Source: Bordetella parapertussis
GTDB taxonomy: Bacteria; Pseudomonadota; Gammaproteobacteria; Burkholderiales; Burkholderiaceae_C
NCBI GenBank assembly: GCA_945878355.1
Contig: CAMCTC010000154.1
Span: forward strand, 1-9,437
Reading direction: 5' to 3'
DNA length: 9,437 bases
Shown: piece by piece, positions 1 to 5,947 of the stretch
How the letters are laid out: each line of letters begins with the position of its first letter
Position numbering within the stretch: position 1 is the stretch's first letter
Translations under genes and position numbers: made by a program
The notes under the pieces: generated by a model
Seen by the model: only the letters and a program-made list of their open reading frames with translations
Database searches by the model: none
Told to the model about the DNA's origin: nothing

Positions 1-999
1 TTCGCCAATGCTGGGCAGTTCGACCAAGGTCAAGATCAGCACCGTCGTCAACCCCGATCTGACAATGCCTTGCATGATGAGGCCCAGTGTCAGCAGCGGG
101 CCAGACACGAACTGAAGCAACACGCTGGACATCAACGCGGCCAATGACAAGCCCAGCAGAATCTGGAAACGTCGACTGGGCGTCGCCAGCCTTGGAATCA
201 GCAGCGACCCGCCAATGCCGATGACGGTTGGCAGCGCGGCCCAGTAACCCGCTTGCGCGATGGGCAGGCCTTGACTGCGCAGCAGTTCCGGCAGCCAATT
301 GTTGAGACCGTGATTGAACAGAAAGACCCCGACACCCATCAGCAGGACGATCTGTACTGCGCGTATCGAGATGAGTTCGCGCATGACCTGTCGTTGCGGC
401 AAGCGTGGTGCGGCCCGCGCCACTTCGTGCGCATGCAAGCCCGTCAGCGTCGCGACGGCAAACCAAATCACCGCCGCGGCGAACGTGAAGCCGGCCCACA
501 AAAGCATCACCGCCCGCCAGTTGCCATCAAAGAATGGCAGCAACACCGAATGCGTCAGCGTCAGCGAGACCACGCCACCAATGGCCGGTCCAGTCATGTA
601 AATGCCCATGGCCAGGCCACGTTCGCTGCCGGTAAACAACTGCGCCACGACCTTGGGAGCGCCCGAGGAAATGACCGGCCCGCCGACACCGAACAGCCCG
701 ACTGCGAGCAACAGGGACCAGTAGTCATTGGCGAACGCGCGACCGAGCGCGGAAGAGGCAATCAGCAGTCCGCCGACGAGCAGCGCTCGCTGCCCGCCCA
801 ATCGGTCCAACATCACGCCACCTGGCAAGGCCGCGAAAATGTAGACCAGTTGCCACACGCCCATGATGCTGCCCATCGCTGCGTGCGTGATGCCGAGTTC
901 TCTTTCGATCGGAATCACCAGCGGGGCGATGCAAGTCGCCGTCAGCCCGAAAGCGGTGTAGAGGAGCCAGAGACCGGCGAGCAACCACCATCGATTCAT
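1..999 (-). CDS. Major facilitator superfamily permease, 3' end outside window
   Basis: The first 333 residues of an inner-membrane secondary transporter are present; the frame stays open to base 1, so the C-terminus (about 60-70 residues in a typical 400-residue MFS protein) is missing. The ATG at 999 has AAGG 7 nt upstream. Residues 1-200 form a run of hydrophobic helices, with an MFS motif-A-like loop GGVMLDRLGGQR at 60-71 between helices 2 and 3. A charged, non-hydrophobic stretch at about 188-208 looks like the central cytoplasmic loop, and the second helix bundle begins near 213. The segment NHGLNNWLPELLRSQG (229-244) recalls the CynX/NimT-like branch of MFS, but this assignment is from memory. 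The dehydrogenase gene lies 181 bp upstream in the same direction, so the substrate may be an organic acid or a related metabolite; this is inference. The opposite strand has long open frames that are shadows of this gene. Confidence 0.9.
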   Translation of the reverse strand, partial: MNRWWLLAGLWLLYTAFGLTATCIAPLVIPIERELGITHAAMGSIMGVWQLVYIFAALPGGVMLDRLGGQRALLVGGLLIASSALGRAFANDYWSLLLAVGLFGVGGPVISSGAPKVVAQLFTGSERGLAMGIYMTGPAIGGVVSLTLTHSVLLPFFDGNWRAVMLLWAGFTFAAAVIWFAVATLTGLHAHEVARAAPRLPQRQVMRELISIRAVQIVLLMGVGVFLFNHGLNNWLPELLRSQGLPIAQAGYWAALPTVIGIGGSLLIPRLATPSRRFQILLGLSLAALMSSVLLQFVSGPLLTLGLIMQGIVRSGLTTVLILTLVELPSIGE

Positions 1000-1092
1000 T
1001 GCAAGACCTTGAGGATGTCTTCGACTTGACGGGGGATCGGCCTGGCGCAGCAGCCGGGACCGGCAAACGAGCCCCGCCAATCAGGCACAAAC

Positions 1093-1102
1093 GCCGATCG
1101 GC
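1093..1102. promoter_or_regulatory. Perfect 10-bp palindrome GCCGATCGGC, possible operator
   Basis: GCCGATCGGC is self-complementary and lies 94 bp upstream of the MFS start in the 181-bp gap behind the dehydrogenase gene. Its core CCGATCGG recurs at 2262-2269 upstream of the dehydrogenase gene. I found no further copy by eye in this window. Such symmetric sites are typical of dimeric TetR- or LacI-type repressors. No such regulator gene is present here, so the role is a guess. The rest of the 1000-1153 gap shows no gene and no clear promoter. Confidence 0.3.
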
Positions 1103-1153
1103 CCACCAGCCGTATGTGGTGCCGACCGCGTCACGCCGGGCTTCAGCGCCTGC

Positions 1154-1174
1154 AGCCGATGCCAGGCATCGGCT
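1154..1174 (-). terminator. 10-bp hairpin just after the dehydrogenase gene
   Basis: A perfect inverted repeat, AGCCGATGCC and GGCATCGGCT around a single central base, starts 6 nt after the dehydrogenase stop codon on the minus strand. In RNA it would form at least a 9-bp GC-rich stem with a 3-nt loop. No T-run follows, so it may stabilise the mRNA 3' end or act as a weak terminator rather than a classical intrinsic terminator. It would limit read-through into the MFS gene. Confidence 0.6.
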
Positions 1175-1180
1175 CAGATC

Positions 1181-2221
1181 TCAGCTGTTGGGCCCGTGAT
1201 CCATCGCGACAGGCTGCCAGCGACGCAGTCCGGAATCCGGCAGCACGGTCGGATTGACGCAGGACATCGGCCAACGGCCGGTCAGCACCAGCGCCAACTC
1301 CTGGCCAACACGGCGCTTGCGGGCCGGATCGAAGCGGGCCGAGGCTGATGCGTTGTGCGGCGACAGGATGACGTTGGGCATCTTGATCAGCGGATTGTCT
1401 GCCGCAACAGGTTCGACCTCGAACACGTCGAGGCCTGCGCCTGCGATCCACTTCTCGTCGAGCGCGCGTATCAGTGCCGCCTCATTGACGGTGGGTCCAC
1501 GCCCGGTGTTGATGAAGATCGCCGTCTTCTTCATTTGCCGGAAATGCGACTCTTTCAAGAAACCCAGTGCTTGCGGCGTCGCGGGCAAATGCATCGAGAC
1601 GAAATCGGAGCGACTCAGCACCTCTTGCAGGCTGGCCGGCTCGGCGCCGGCCGCAGCGATCGACAACTCGTCGAGAAACGGATCGAACGCGAGCAAGTGC
1701 AAGCCAAACGCTTGGGCCCGCTTGGCCACCGCGCGCGGCACCCGGCCAAAGGCAATGAAGCCCAGCGTCAGACCCATCAATCGCGGAAACTCGTAGAGTT
1801 GCGCGCGGCCCTCGCTCCAACGGCCTTCGCGGACCATGCGGTCCTGCTCAAAAGCCCGGCGATGGGCAGCGAGCAACAGCATCATCGCGTGATCAGCGAC
1901 TTCTTCGATGAAGGTGTCGGGGCAGTTCGTGACCGGGATGCCCTTGGCCGTCGCCGCGGTCACATCGACATAGTCGACGCCGACCGATCCCAGCGCGATC
2001 ACCTTGCAGCGGTCCAGCGCCTCGATCATCGGGCGGGTGAACTTCATGTTCTTGGCATAGACCGCGTCCACGCCTTTGGCCGCAGCGATGAATCCGGCTT
2101 CGGTGGCCGGGCATTCGACGATCTCCGCACCCAGCCCCTCCAGCGCCTCGCGCTCATGTTCGTAGGTGCCGCCGGTGGCCGGAGAAGCTCCGACAGGCGT
2201 CAAAATCCGCAAAGTGGCCAT
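1181..2221 (-). CDS. D-isomer-specific 2-hydroxyacid dehydrogenase (NAD-type)
   Basis: A 346-residue cytoplasmic oxidoreductase of the phosphoglycerate dehydrogenase/CtBP-like family, expected to interconvert a D-2-hydroxyacid and its 2-keto acid. The start at 2221 (MATLRILTPVG) is chosen because GGAG lies 6 nt upstream; the frame stays open further upstream but there it crosses the regulatory gap. The family triad is visible: Arg241 in INTGRG, Glu270 in DVFEVEP and His289 in SPHNAS. The Rossmann domain spans about 105-290. Asp180 (AFDPF), at the end of the second strand, suggests NAD rather than NADP. The dinucleotide loop is LGFIAFGRVPR (153-163), in which two of the usual four glycines are Ala157 and Pro162; I believe related members have such variants, so the enzyme is probably active. 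The MFS gene follows in the same direction. The exact substrate cannot be told from sequence alone. Confidence 0.93.
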   Translation of the reverse strand: MATLRILTPVGASPATGGTYEHEREALEGLGAEIVECPATEAGFIAAAKGVDAVYAKNMKFTRPMIEALDRCKVIALGSVGVDYVDVTAATAKGIPVTNCPDTFIEEVADHAMMLLLAAHRRAFEQDRMVREGRWSEGRAQLYEFPRLMGLTLGFIAFGRVPRAVAKRAQAFGLHLLAFDPFLDELSIAAAGAEPASLQEVLSRSDFVSMHLPATPQALGFLKESHFRQMKKTAIFINTGRGPTVNEAALIRALDEKWIAGAGLDVFEVEPVAADNPLIKMPNVILSPHNASASARFDPARKRRVGQELALVLTGRWPMSCVNPTVLPDSGLRRWQPVAMDHGPNS

Positions 2222-2260
2222 CAACTGCTCCAAAGAAGTAAACAAAAGGATCGACCAGTC

Positions 2261-2282
2261 ACCGATCGGTCTGGCTTGCCAG
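2261..2282. promoter_or_regulatory. Palindrome ACCGATCGGT plus adjacent inverted arms, possible operator
   Basis: ACCGATCGGT (2261-2270) is a perfect 10-bp palindrome lying 40 bp upstream of the dehydrogenase start. It is followed directly by CTGGC-TT-GCCAG (2271-2282), another short inverted repeat. On the minus strand a TATGCT-like -10 hexamer sits just upstream of these elements, which would place the palindrome near the transcription start of the dehydrogenase gene, a usual place for a repressor site. The core matches the palindrome at 1093-1102. Confidence 0.35.
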
Positions 2283-2312
2283 CATACCGAAGAACGCCAG
2301 ACAGTGGATCTC

Positions 2313-2322
2313 GCATGCATGC
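2313..2322. promoter_or_regulatory. Perfect 10-bp palindrome GCATGCATGC in the divergent gap
   Basis: GCATGCATGC is self-complementary and lies 31 bp upstream of the -35 box of the ABC operon, within the 288-bp gap between the divergent dehydrogenase and ABC genes. A second short palindrome, CCTTAAGG, lies at 2335-2342, nearer the promoter. Either could be a regulator site, but short palindromes also arise by chance, so support is weak. Confidence 0.2.
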
Positions 2323-2352
2323 AGTGTCCGTTGACCTTAAGGGAAACCGTTG

Positions 2353-2381
2353 TTGACAAGCCGTATCTCAGCACTTATCTT
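2353..2381 (+). promoter_or_regulatory. Near-consensus sigma-70 promoter of the ABC importer operon
   Basis: A perfect -35 box TTGACA (2353-2358) is separated by exactly 17 nt from the -10 box TATCTT (2376-2381). The predicted start is a purine around 2388, leaving an untranslated leader of about 120 nt before the binding-protein ATG at 2510. The leader can form a 7-bp stem with one G-U pair (2405-2411 with 2420-2426) and a 5-bp stem GATTC/GAATC (2437-2450). I do not recognise a known riboswitch in it. Confidence 0.65.
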
Positions 2382-2509
2382 GAGACCGTCGCAAGTTGTT
2401 GCAGCTTTGGCGCCCGAATGCCAGAGGCCTCAACACGATTCCCGTGAATCAGGTCAACAGGCCCGCCCGAATTGACGCTGGTTCGCACCACCACTCGAGG
2501 AGAGGTTGC

Positions 2510-3841
2510 ATGTCTCAGTCACGTCGCAAGTTCGTCATCAACACAGCAAAGGTTTCAGCTGCAGTCATCGCAGCGCCCTTTGTGCACACCTCTCGAGCGG
2601 CCGGCTCGCTGTCGGTTGGCCTATGGGACCATTGGGTGCCAGGTGCCAACAAGGCCACCACAGATCTGATCAATGAGTGGGCGGCCAGGGAAAAAGTCGA
2701 TGTCAAGATCGACTACATCACCTCGCAAGGCAACAAGCTGTTGCTGACGACCGCCGCCGAAGCGCAAGCCAAGTCGGGACATGACATCCTGGCGCTGTCG
2801 ACCTGGCTGCCGGCCGACCATGCCAAGCTGCTCGAACCGGTCGACGACATCATGGCCGACCTGATCAAGGAGCACGGCGCGGTCAATGGCACGGTCGAAT
2901 ACCTGGGCAAGGTCGATGGCAAGTGGATGGCGATCCCCGCGACCGTCGGCGCCCAGATCAAAGGGCCTTGCTCGAGGATAGACCTGCTCAAGCAACATGC
3001 CGGCATAGACATCAAGGCGATGTACCCGGCCGGCTCGGCACCGAAGGCCGACGCCTGGACCACGGACACCTTCCTGAAGGCCGCCGAGGCCTGCCACAAG
3101 GGTGGTGTGCCCTTCGGGATCGGTTTCGGCACGACCTCAGACTCGGTCGACACCTGCGGCAGCTTCTTCCACGCTTTCGGCGCCAACTTGGTGGATGCCA
3201 AGGGCAACATCGTTGTCAACTCCGACCAGACCAAGCAGGTGCTTGAGTACCTGAAGCGGCTGATTGCCTTCCTGCCGCCGGATGTGCCGGCATGGGACGA
3301 TGCGTCGAACAACAAGTGGCTGGTCTCGGGCAAAGGCGCGATGATCATGAACCCGCCCAGCGCCTGGGCGGTGGCCAAGCGCGACGCGCCACAGATCGCC
3401 GAGCAGCTGTGGACCCACGGCTTCCCGGCAGGTCCCAAGGGCAGGTTCGCGCCCTTCCTGCCGTTCTACTGGGGCATCTGGAACTTCGGCAAGAACAAGC
3501 CGGCTGCCAAGAACCTGCTGCGCCACCTGTCCACCCGCCAGGCTGTTGCGAAGATGGTTGACGCCAGCGCCGGTTATGACCTGCCTGCGTTCGCCAACCT
3601 GACGACGCTGCCGACCTGGGCCGAGGCTGGGCCGCCCAAGGGCACGCTCTACCATTACCCGAACCCGCACAACCACCAGACCCTGTCGATCGGGGCTGCG
3701 CCTGCGCCGCCGAAGATCGCCAACCAGATCTACAACCAGGGCGTGATGACGAAGATGGCCGTGCGTCACGCCCAGGGCGAATCGGTCGAGAAGACCATCG
3801 CCTGGGCAGCCAAGGAACTCGAAGGCTTCATGCGGGTCTGA
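2510..3841 (+). CDS. Tat-exported ABC transporter solute-binding protein (family 1)
   Basis: A 443-residue periplasmic receptor that should capture the substrate and deliver it to the two permeases encoded downstream. The ATG at 2510 has AGGAG 7 nt upstream. The first 30 residues are a twin-arginine signal: SRRKFV (4-9), a moderately hydrophobic stretch to about 23, and a likely cleavage after SRA (28-30). Export would therefore be by the Tat system, in folded form. The mature part resembles family 1 (MalE-like) extracellular binding proteins in length, in its early beta strand SVGLWDHW (35-42) and in its helix-rich C-terminal lobe. Several exposed aromatic residues (Trp39, Trp42, Trp99, Trp183, Trp321, Trp324) could stack on a sugar ring; that is inference. 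There are three cysteines, at 154, 195 and 216. It is the first gene of the operon. Sugar or polyol uptake is likely, but the substrate is unknown. Confidence 0.92.
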   Translation: MSQSRRKFVINTAKVSAAVIAAPFVHTSRAAGSLSVGLWDHWVPGANKATTDLINEWAAREKVDVKIDYITSQGNKLLLTTAAEAQAKSGHDILALSTWLPADHAKLLEPVDDIMADLIKEHGAVNGTVEYLGKVDGKWMAIPATVGAQIKGPCSRIDLLKQHAGIDIKAMYPAGSAPKADAWTTDTFLKAAEACHKGGVPFGIGFGTTSDSVDTCGSFFHAFGANLVDAKGNIVVNSDQTKQVLEYLKRLIAFLPPDVPAWDDASNNKWLVSGKGAMIMNPPSAWAVAKRDAPQIAEQLWTHGFPAGPKGRFAPFLPFYWGIWNFGKNKPAAKNLLRHLSTRQAVAKMVDASAGYDLPAFANLTTLPTWAEAGPPKGTLYHYPNPHNHQTLSIGAAPAPPKIANQIYNQGVMTKMAVRHAQGESVEKTIAWAAKELEGFMRV

Positions 3842-3845
3842 AGTC

Positions 3846-3880
3846 GCGGCGGCTCTGGGCCTGTGAAGGCCTAGTGCCGC
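3846..3880 (+). terminator. Intercistronic stem-loop after the binding-protein gene
   Basis: GGCCT-GTGA-AGGCC (3858-3871) forms an inner hairpin, enclosed by GCGGC (3846-3850) pairing with GCCGC (3876-3880). It starts 5 nt after the stop codon and lacks a T-tract. Such structures between binding-protein and permease genes usually protect the upstream mRNA from 3' decay and reduce downstream transcription. Confidence 0.5.
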
Positions 3881-3932
3881 TGCAACACCGGCCGATCCGC
3901 CGTCGGTTTCAAACACGGGCGAGCCATGCAGT

Positions 3933-3960
3933 GCCCGGGTGGTTTGTCACCACCCACGGC
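3933..3960 (+). terminator. Second intercistronic stem-loop
   Basis: GGGTGGT (3937-3943) pairs perfectly with ACCACCC (3949-3955) around a 5-nt loop, and GCC/GGC can extend the stem across a small internal loop. No T-run follows. Together with the preceding stem it occupies much of the 194-nt gap before the first permease; no gene is evident in this gap. Confidence 0.5.
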
Positions 3961-4035
3961 CTCAGTTTCCAACATCAAGCCGCCTGTCGGACTTGAGCGT
4001 AGGCGCGCCCTTGCCTGCATTCACAGGAGATGGAT

Positions 4036-4959
4036 TTGAGTGAATTAGTCGGATCGATCAAGCTGCCCAAGCGCCGCCCAAAAACGCTTGAGCGCTTTTT
4101 CCAGCGCAAGTCGACCATCGCTTTTTTGATGGCCTTGCCGTTGATGCTGGTCATCTTTGGCTTGGTTGCTTACCCGGCAGGTTATGCAGTCTACCTATCC
4201 ATGCTCAACAAGGGCATGGACCACTTCGTTGGCTTTGACAATTTCTTATTCCTGTTCGGGCGCGACACCTTCTGGATGGTGGTCAGGCAATCGGTGCTGT
4301 TTGCGGTCACCGCGGTGATCTTCAAGTCCATCATCGGTTTTGTCGTCGCCCACTTCGTCCACAACATTCCCGCCAAGGGACAGCGCAAATGGCGCGGCAT
4401 GCTGCTGGTGCCCTGGGTCATACCGCCGGCGATGAGCACCTTGGCTTGGCTGTGGCTGTTCGATCCGTCCTACAGCGCGTTCAACTGGATTCTCAAGGAA
4501 ATCGGCATAGCCGCAGTGCCCTGGACCGGTGACGCCGACTGGGCCAGGTTCTCGGTCATCCTGGTCAACATCTGGGTGGGTGCGCCGTTCTTCATGATCA
4601 TGTACTTGGCAGCACTCAAGTCGGTGCCCGAACAACTGTTCGAGGCGGCATCGATCGACGGCGCCAACTGGTGGCAGCGGATCTGGTACATCACGCTGCC
4701 GATGATGCGCAACATCATCTCGATCACGATCCTGTTCTCGTTGATCGTCACCTTCGCAAACTTCGACATCGTGCGGGTGCTGACCTCTGGAGGCCCGCTG
4801 GACTCGACCCATGTCTTCGCCACTTGGGCTTTCGAGCGAGGCATCGTCAGCGGCGACATCCCGCTAGGCGCCACCGTTTCGTTGTTCATGGTGCCAATCC
4901 TGGGCATCGCAGCGATCTTCATTCTTCGCGACATCAACAAACGTGGAAACGAGGCCTGA
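4036..4959 (+). CDS. ABC transporter permease, MalF/UgpA-type (CUT1)
   Basis: A 307-residue inner-membrane subunit forming half of the importer channel. About six membrane segments are visible (roughly 27-50, 82-108, 121-142, 172-195, 225-245, 275-297). The cytoplasmic EAA loop EAASIDGANWWQRIWYITLP (203-222) is the coupling helix that docks onto the ATPase. Start choice: AGGAG (4025-4029) touches an ATG at 4030, too close for use, but is 6 nt from an in-frame TTG at 4036, so TTG is preferred; using ATG would add only two residues. The stop is separated by a single base from the next start, in the form TGACATG, which implies translational coupling. This is the membrane partner of the binding protein at 2510. 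Confidence 0.93.
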   Translation: MSELVGSIKLPKRRPKTLERFFQRKSTIAFLMALPLMLVIFGLVAYPAGYAVYLSMLNKGMDHFVGFDNFLFLFGRDTFWMVVRQSVLFAVTAVIFKSIIGFVVAHFVHNIPAKGQRKWRGMLLVPWVIPPAMSTLAWLWLFDPSYSAFNWILKEIGIAAVPWTGDADWARFSVILVNIWVGAPFFMIMYLAALKSVPEQLFEAASIDGANWWQRIWYITLPMMRNIISITILFSLIVTFANFDIVRVLTSGGPLDSTHVFATWAFERGIVSGDIPLGATVSLFMVPILGIAAIFILRDINKRGNEA

Positions 4960-4960
4960 C

Positions 4961-5869
4961 ATGGTGCAAGCCCACACCCTACCAGCAGCCCCTAGGCTGT
5001 TCCACTACGGCAGCGTGTCGCGCGATCGCCGCCGCGCGCTGTTCTGGTCTTACTTCTTCCTGGTGGTCTTCGCCATCTTCTTCCTGACCCCGCCGATCTA
5101 CATGCTGATCACGTCGCTGAAGTCCAGCGCCGAGATTTCGGCGGGCGTCAGTCCCTGGATCGTGCAATCACCAACCCTTTCCAACTTCTACGGTTTGCTG
5201 ACCGACTCGAAGTTCATCCGTTTCTTCTGGAATTCGGCGATCGTCTCGATACTGGTTGTCACGATCACGATGATCGTCAGCGTGTTGGCAGCATTCGCGC
5301 TGGCACGGATGAAGTTCTGGGGCTCCGCGACGCTGGCGACCGGCGTCTTCTTGACGTACCTGGTGCCCGACACGCTGCTGTTCATCCCGCTGTTCAAGAT
5401 GTTCGCGTGGATGAACGAGACCATGGGCATCGAACTGATCAACCAGTGGTGGGTGCTGGTGATTCTCTACCCGACGCTCACCGTGCCTTTTTGCACCTGG
5501 ATCATGATCGGCTACTTCGCCAGCATCCCGAAAGAGCTAGACGAGGCGGCATTGATCGATGGTGCGACCTGGTTCCAGACGCTGTTCCAGATCTTCATTC
5601 CAGTGGCAGTCCCTGGCATCATCGCAGCGACCATCTTCGCCTTCACCGTGTCCTGGGCTCAGTTTCTGTATCCGCTGGCTTTCACGACCTCGGCCGATCA
5701 ACTCGTGCTGCCGGTCGGCATCATCACCACCTTGATCAAGGGCGACGTTTTCAACTGGGGTCAGATCATGGCCGGTGCACTGCTTGGTGCTGCGCCGCCA
5801 CTCGTGATCTATGCCTTCCTGATGGACTATTACATCGCGGGTCTGACTGCTGGGGCGACCAAGGGCTGA
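4961..5869 (+). CDS. ABC transporter permease, MalG/UgpE-type (CUT1)
   Basis: A 302-residue second channel subunit. The ATG at 4961 has GAGG 6 nt upstream; a GTG six codons earlier lies inside the preceding gene and has no good binding site. It has a cytoplasmic N-tail to about residue 25, a first helix at about 28-52, a periplasmic segment around 55-85 and further helices from 90 onwards. The EAA loop is DEAALIDGATWFQTLFQIFIP (194-214), typical of MalG-like permeases. The last helices run to about 297. Its TGA stop overlaps an ATG (TGATG) that opens a possible 25-codon ORF before the ATPase gene. With the preceding permease it should form the heterodimeric membrane channel. Confidence 0.93.
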   Translation: MVQAHTLPAAPRLFHYGSVSRDRRRALFWSYFFLVVFAIFFLTPPIYMLITSLKSSAEISAGVSPWIVQSPTLSNFYGLLTDSKFIRFFWNSAIVSILVVTITMIVSVLAAFALARMKFWGSATLATGVFLTYLVPDTLLFIPLFKMFAWMNETMGIELINQWWVLVILYPTLTVPFCTWIMIGYFASIPKELDEAALIDGATWFQTLFQIFIPVAVPGIIAATIFAFTVSWAQFLYPLAFTTSADQLVLPVGIITTLIKGDVFNWGQIMAGALLGAAPPLVIYAFLMDYYIAGLTAGATKG

Positions 5870-5946
5870 TGAAGCTCGACCTGGTTTGGCAAGACGTTTG
5901 GCAAGACGACAGCACCTTTGATCAGTACAGAACTGGAGACAGATGA
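5869..5946 (+). CDS. Possible 25-residue ORF between permease and ATPase genes
   Basis: The ATG at 5869 overlaps the permease stop (TGATG), and the frame ends in a TGA one base before the ATPase ATG (TGACATG, the same junction form as between the two permeases). The peptide would begin MKLDLVWQDVWQDD. It holds a perfect tandem 12-bp duplication that keeps the frame and doubles the residues VWQD. No Shine-Dalgarno sequence precedes the ATG, so translation would depend on coupling to the permease gene. It is hydrophilic and acidic with no membrane segment. It could be a coupling cistron that carries ribosomes to the ATPase, a short real peptide, or chance. I do not recognise a family. Confidence 0.3.
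   Translation: MKLDLVWQDVWQDDSTFDQYRTGDR
5884..5907 (+). repeat. Perfect 12-bp tandem duplication in the ABC operon
   Basis: GTTTGGCAAGAC occurs twice head to tail (5884-5895 and 5896-5907) without a mismatch, in the 78-nt gap between the second permease and the ATPase gene. Its exactness suggests a recent slippage or duplication, or a selected element. As 12 is a multiple of three, the small overlapping frame is kept. Confidence 0.9.
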
Positions 5947-5947
5947 C

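Noticed and set aside
253..1029. 258-codon plus-strand open frame opposite the MFS gene
   Set aside because: The composition (Arg, Gln, His and Asp rich, no hydrophobic core) is that of a shadow frame; the minus strand encodes clear membrane helices here.
1355..2356. Long plus-strand open frame (333 codons) opposite the dehydrogenase gene
   Set aside because: It is antisense to a gene with a complete family motif set, is very rich in Arg, Gln, Asp and Gly as expected for GC-rich shadow frames, and shows no recognisable domain.
4246..4940. Minus-strand open frames opposite the first permease
   Set aside because: They have no domain signature and are antisense to a permease with a full EAA loop and membrane helices.
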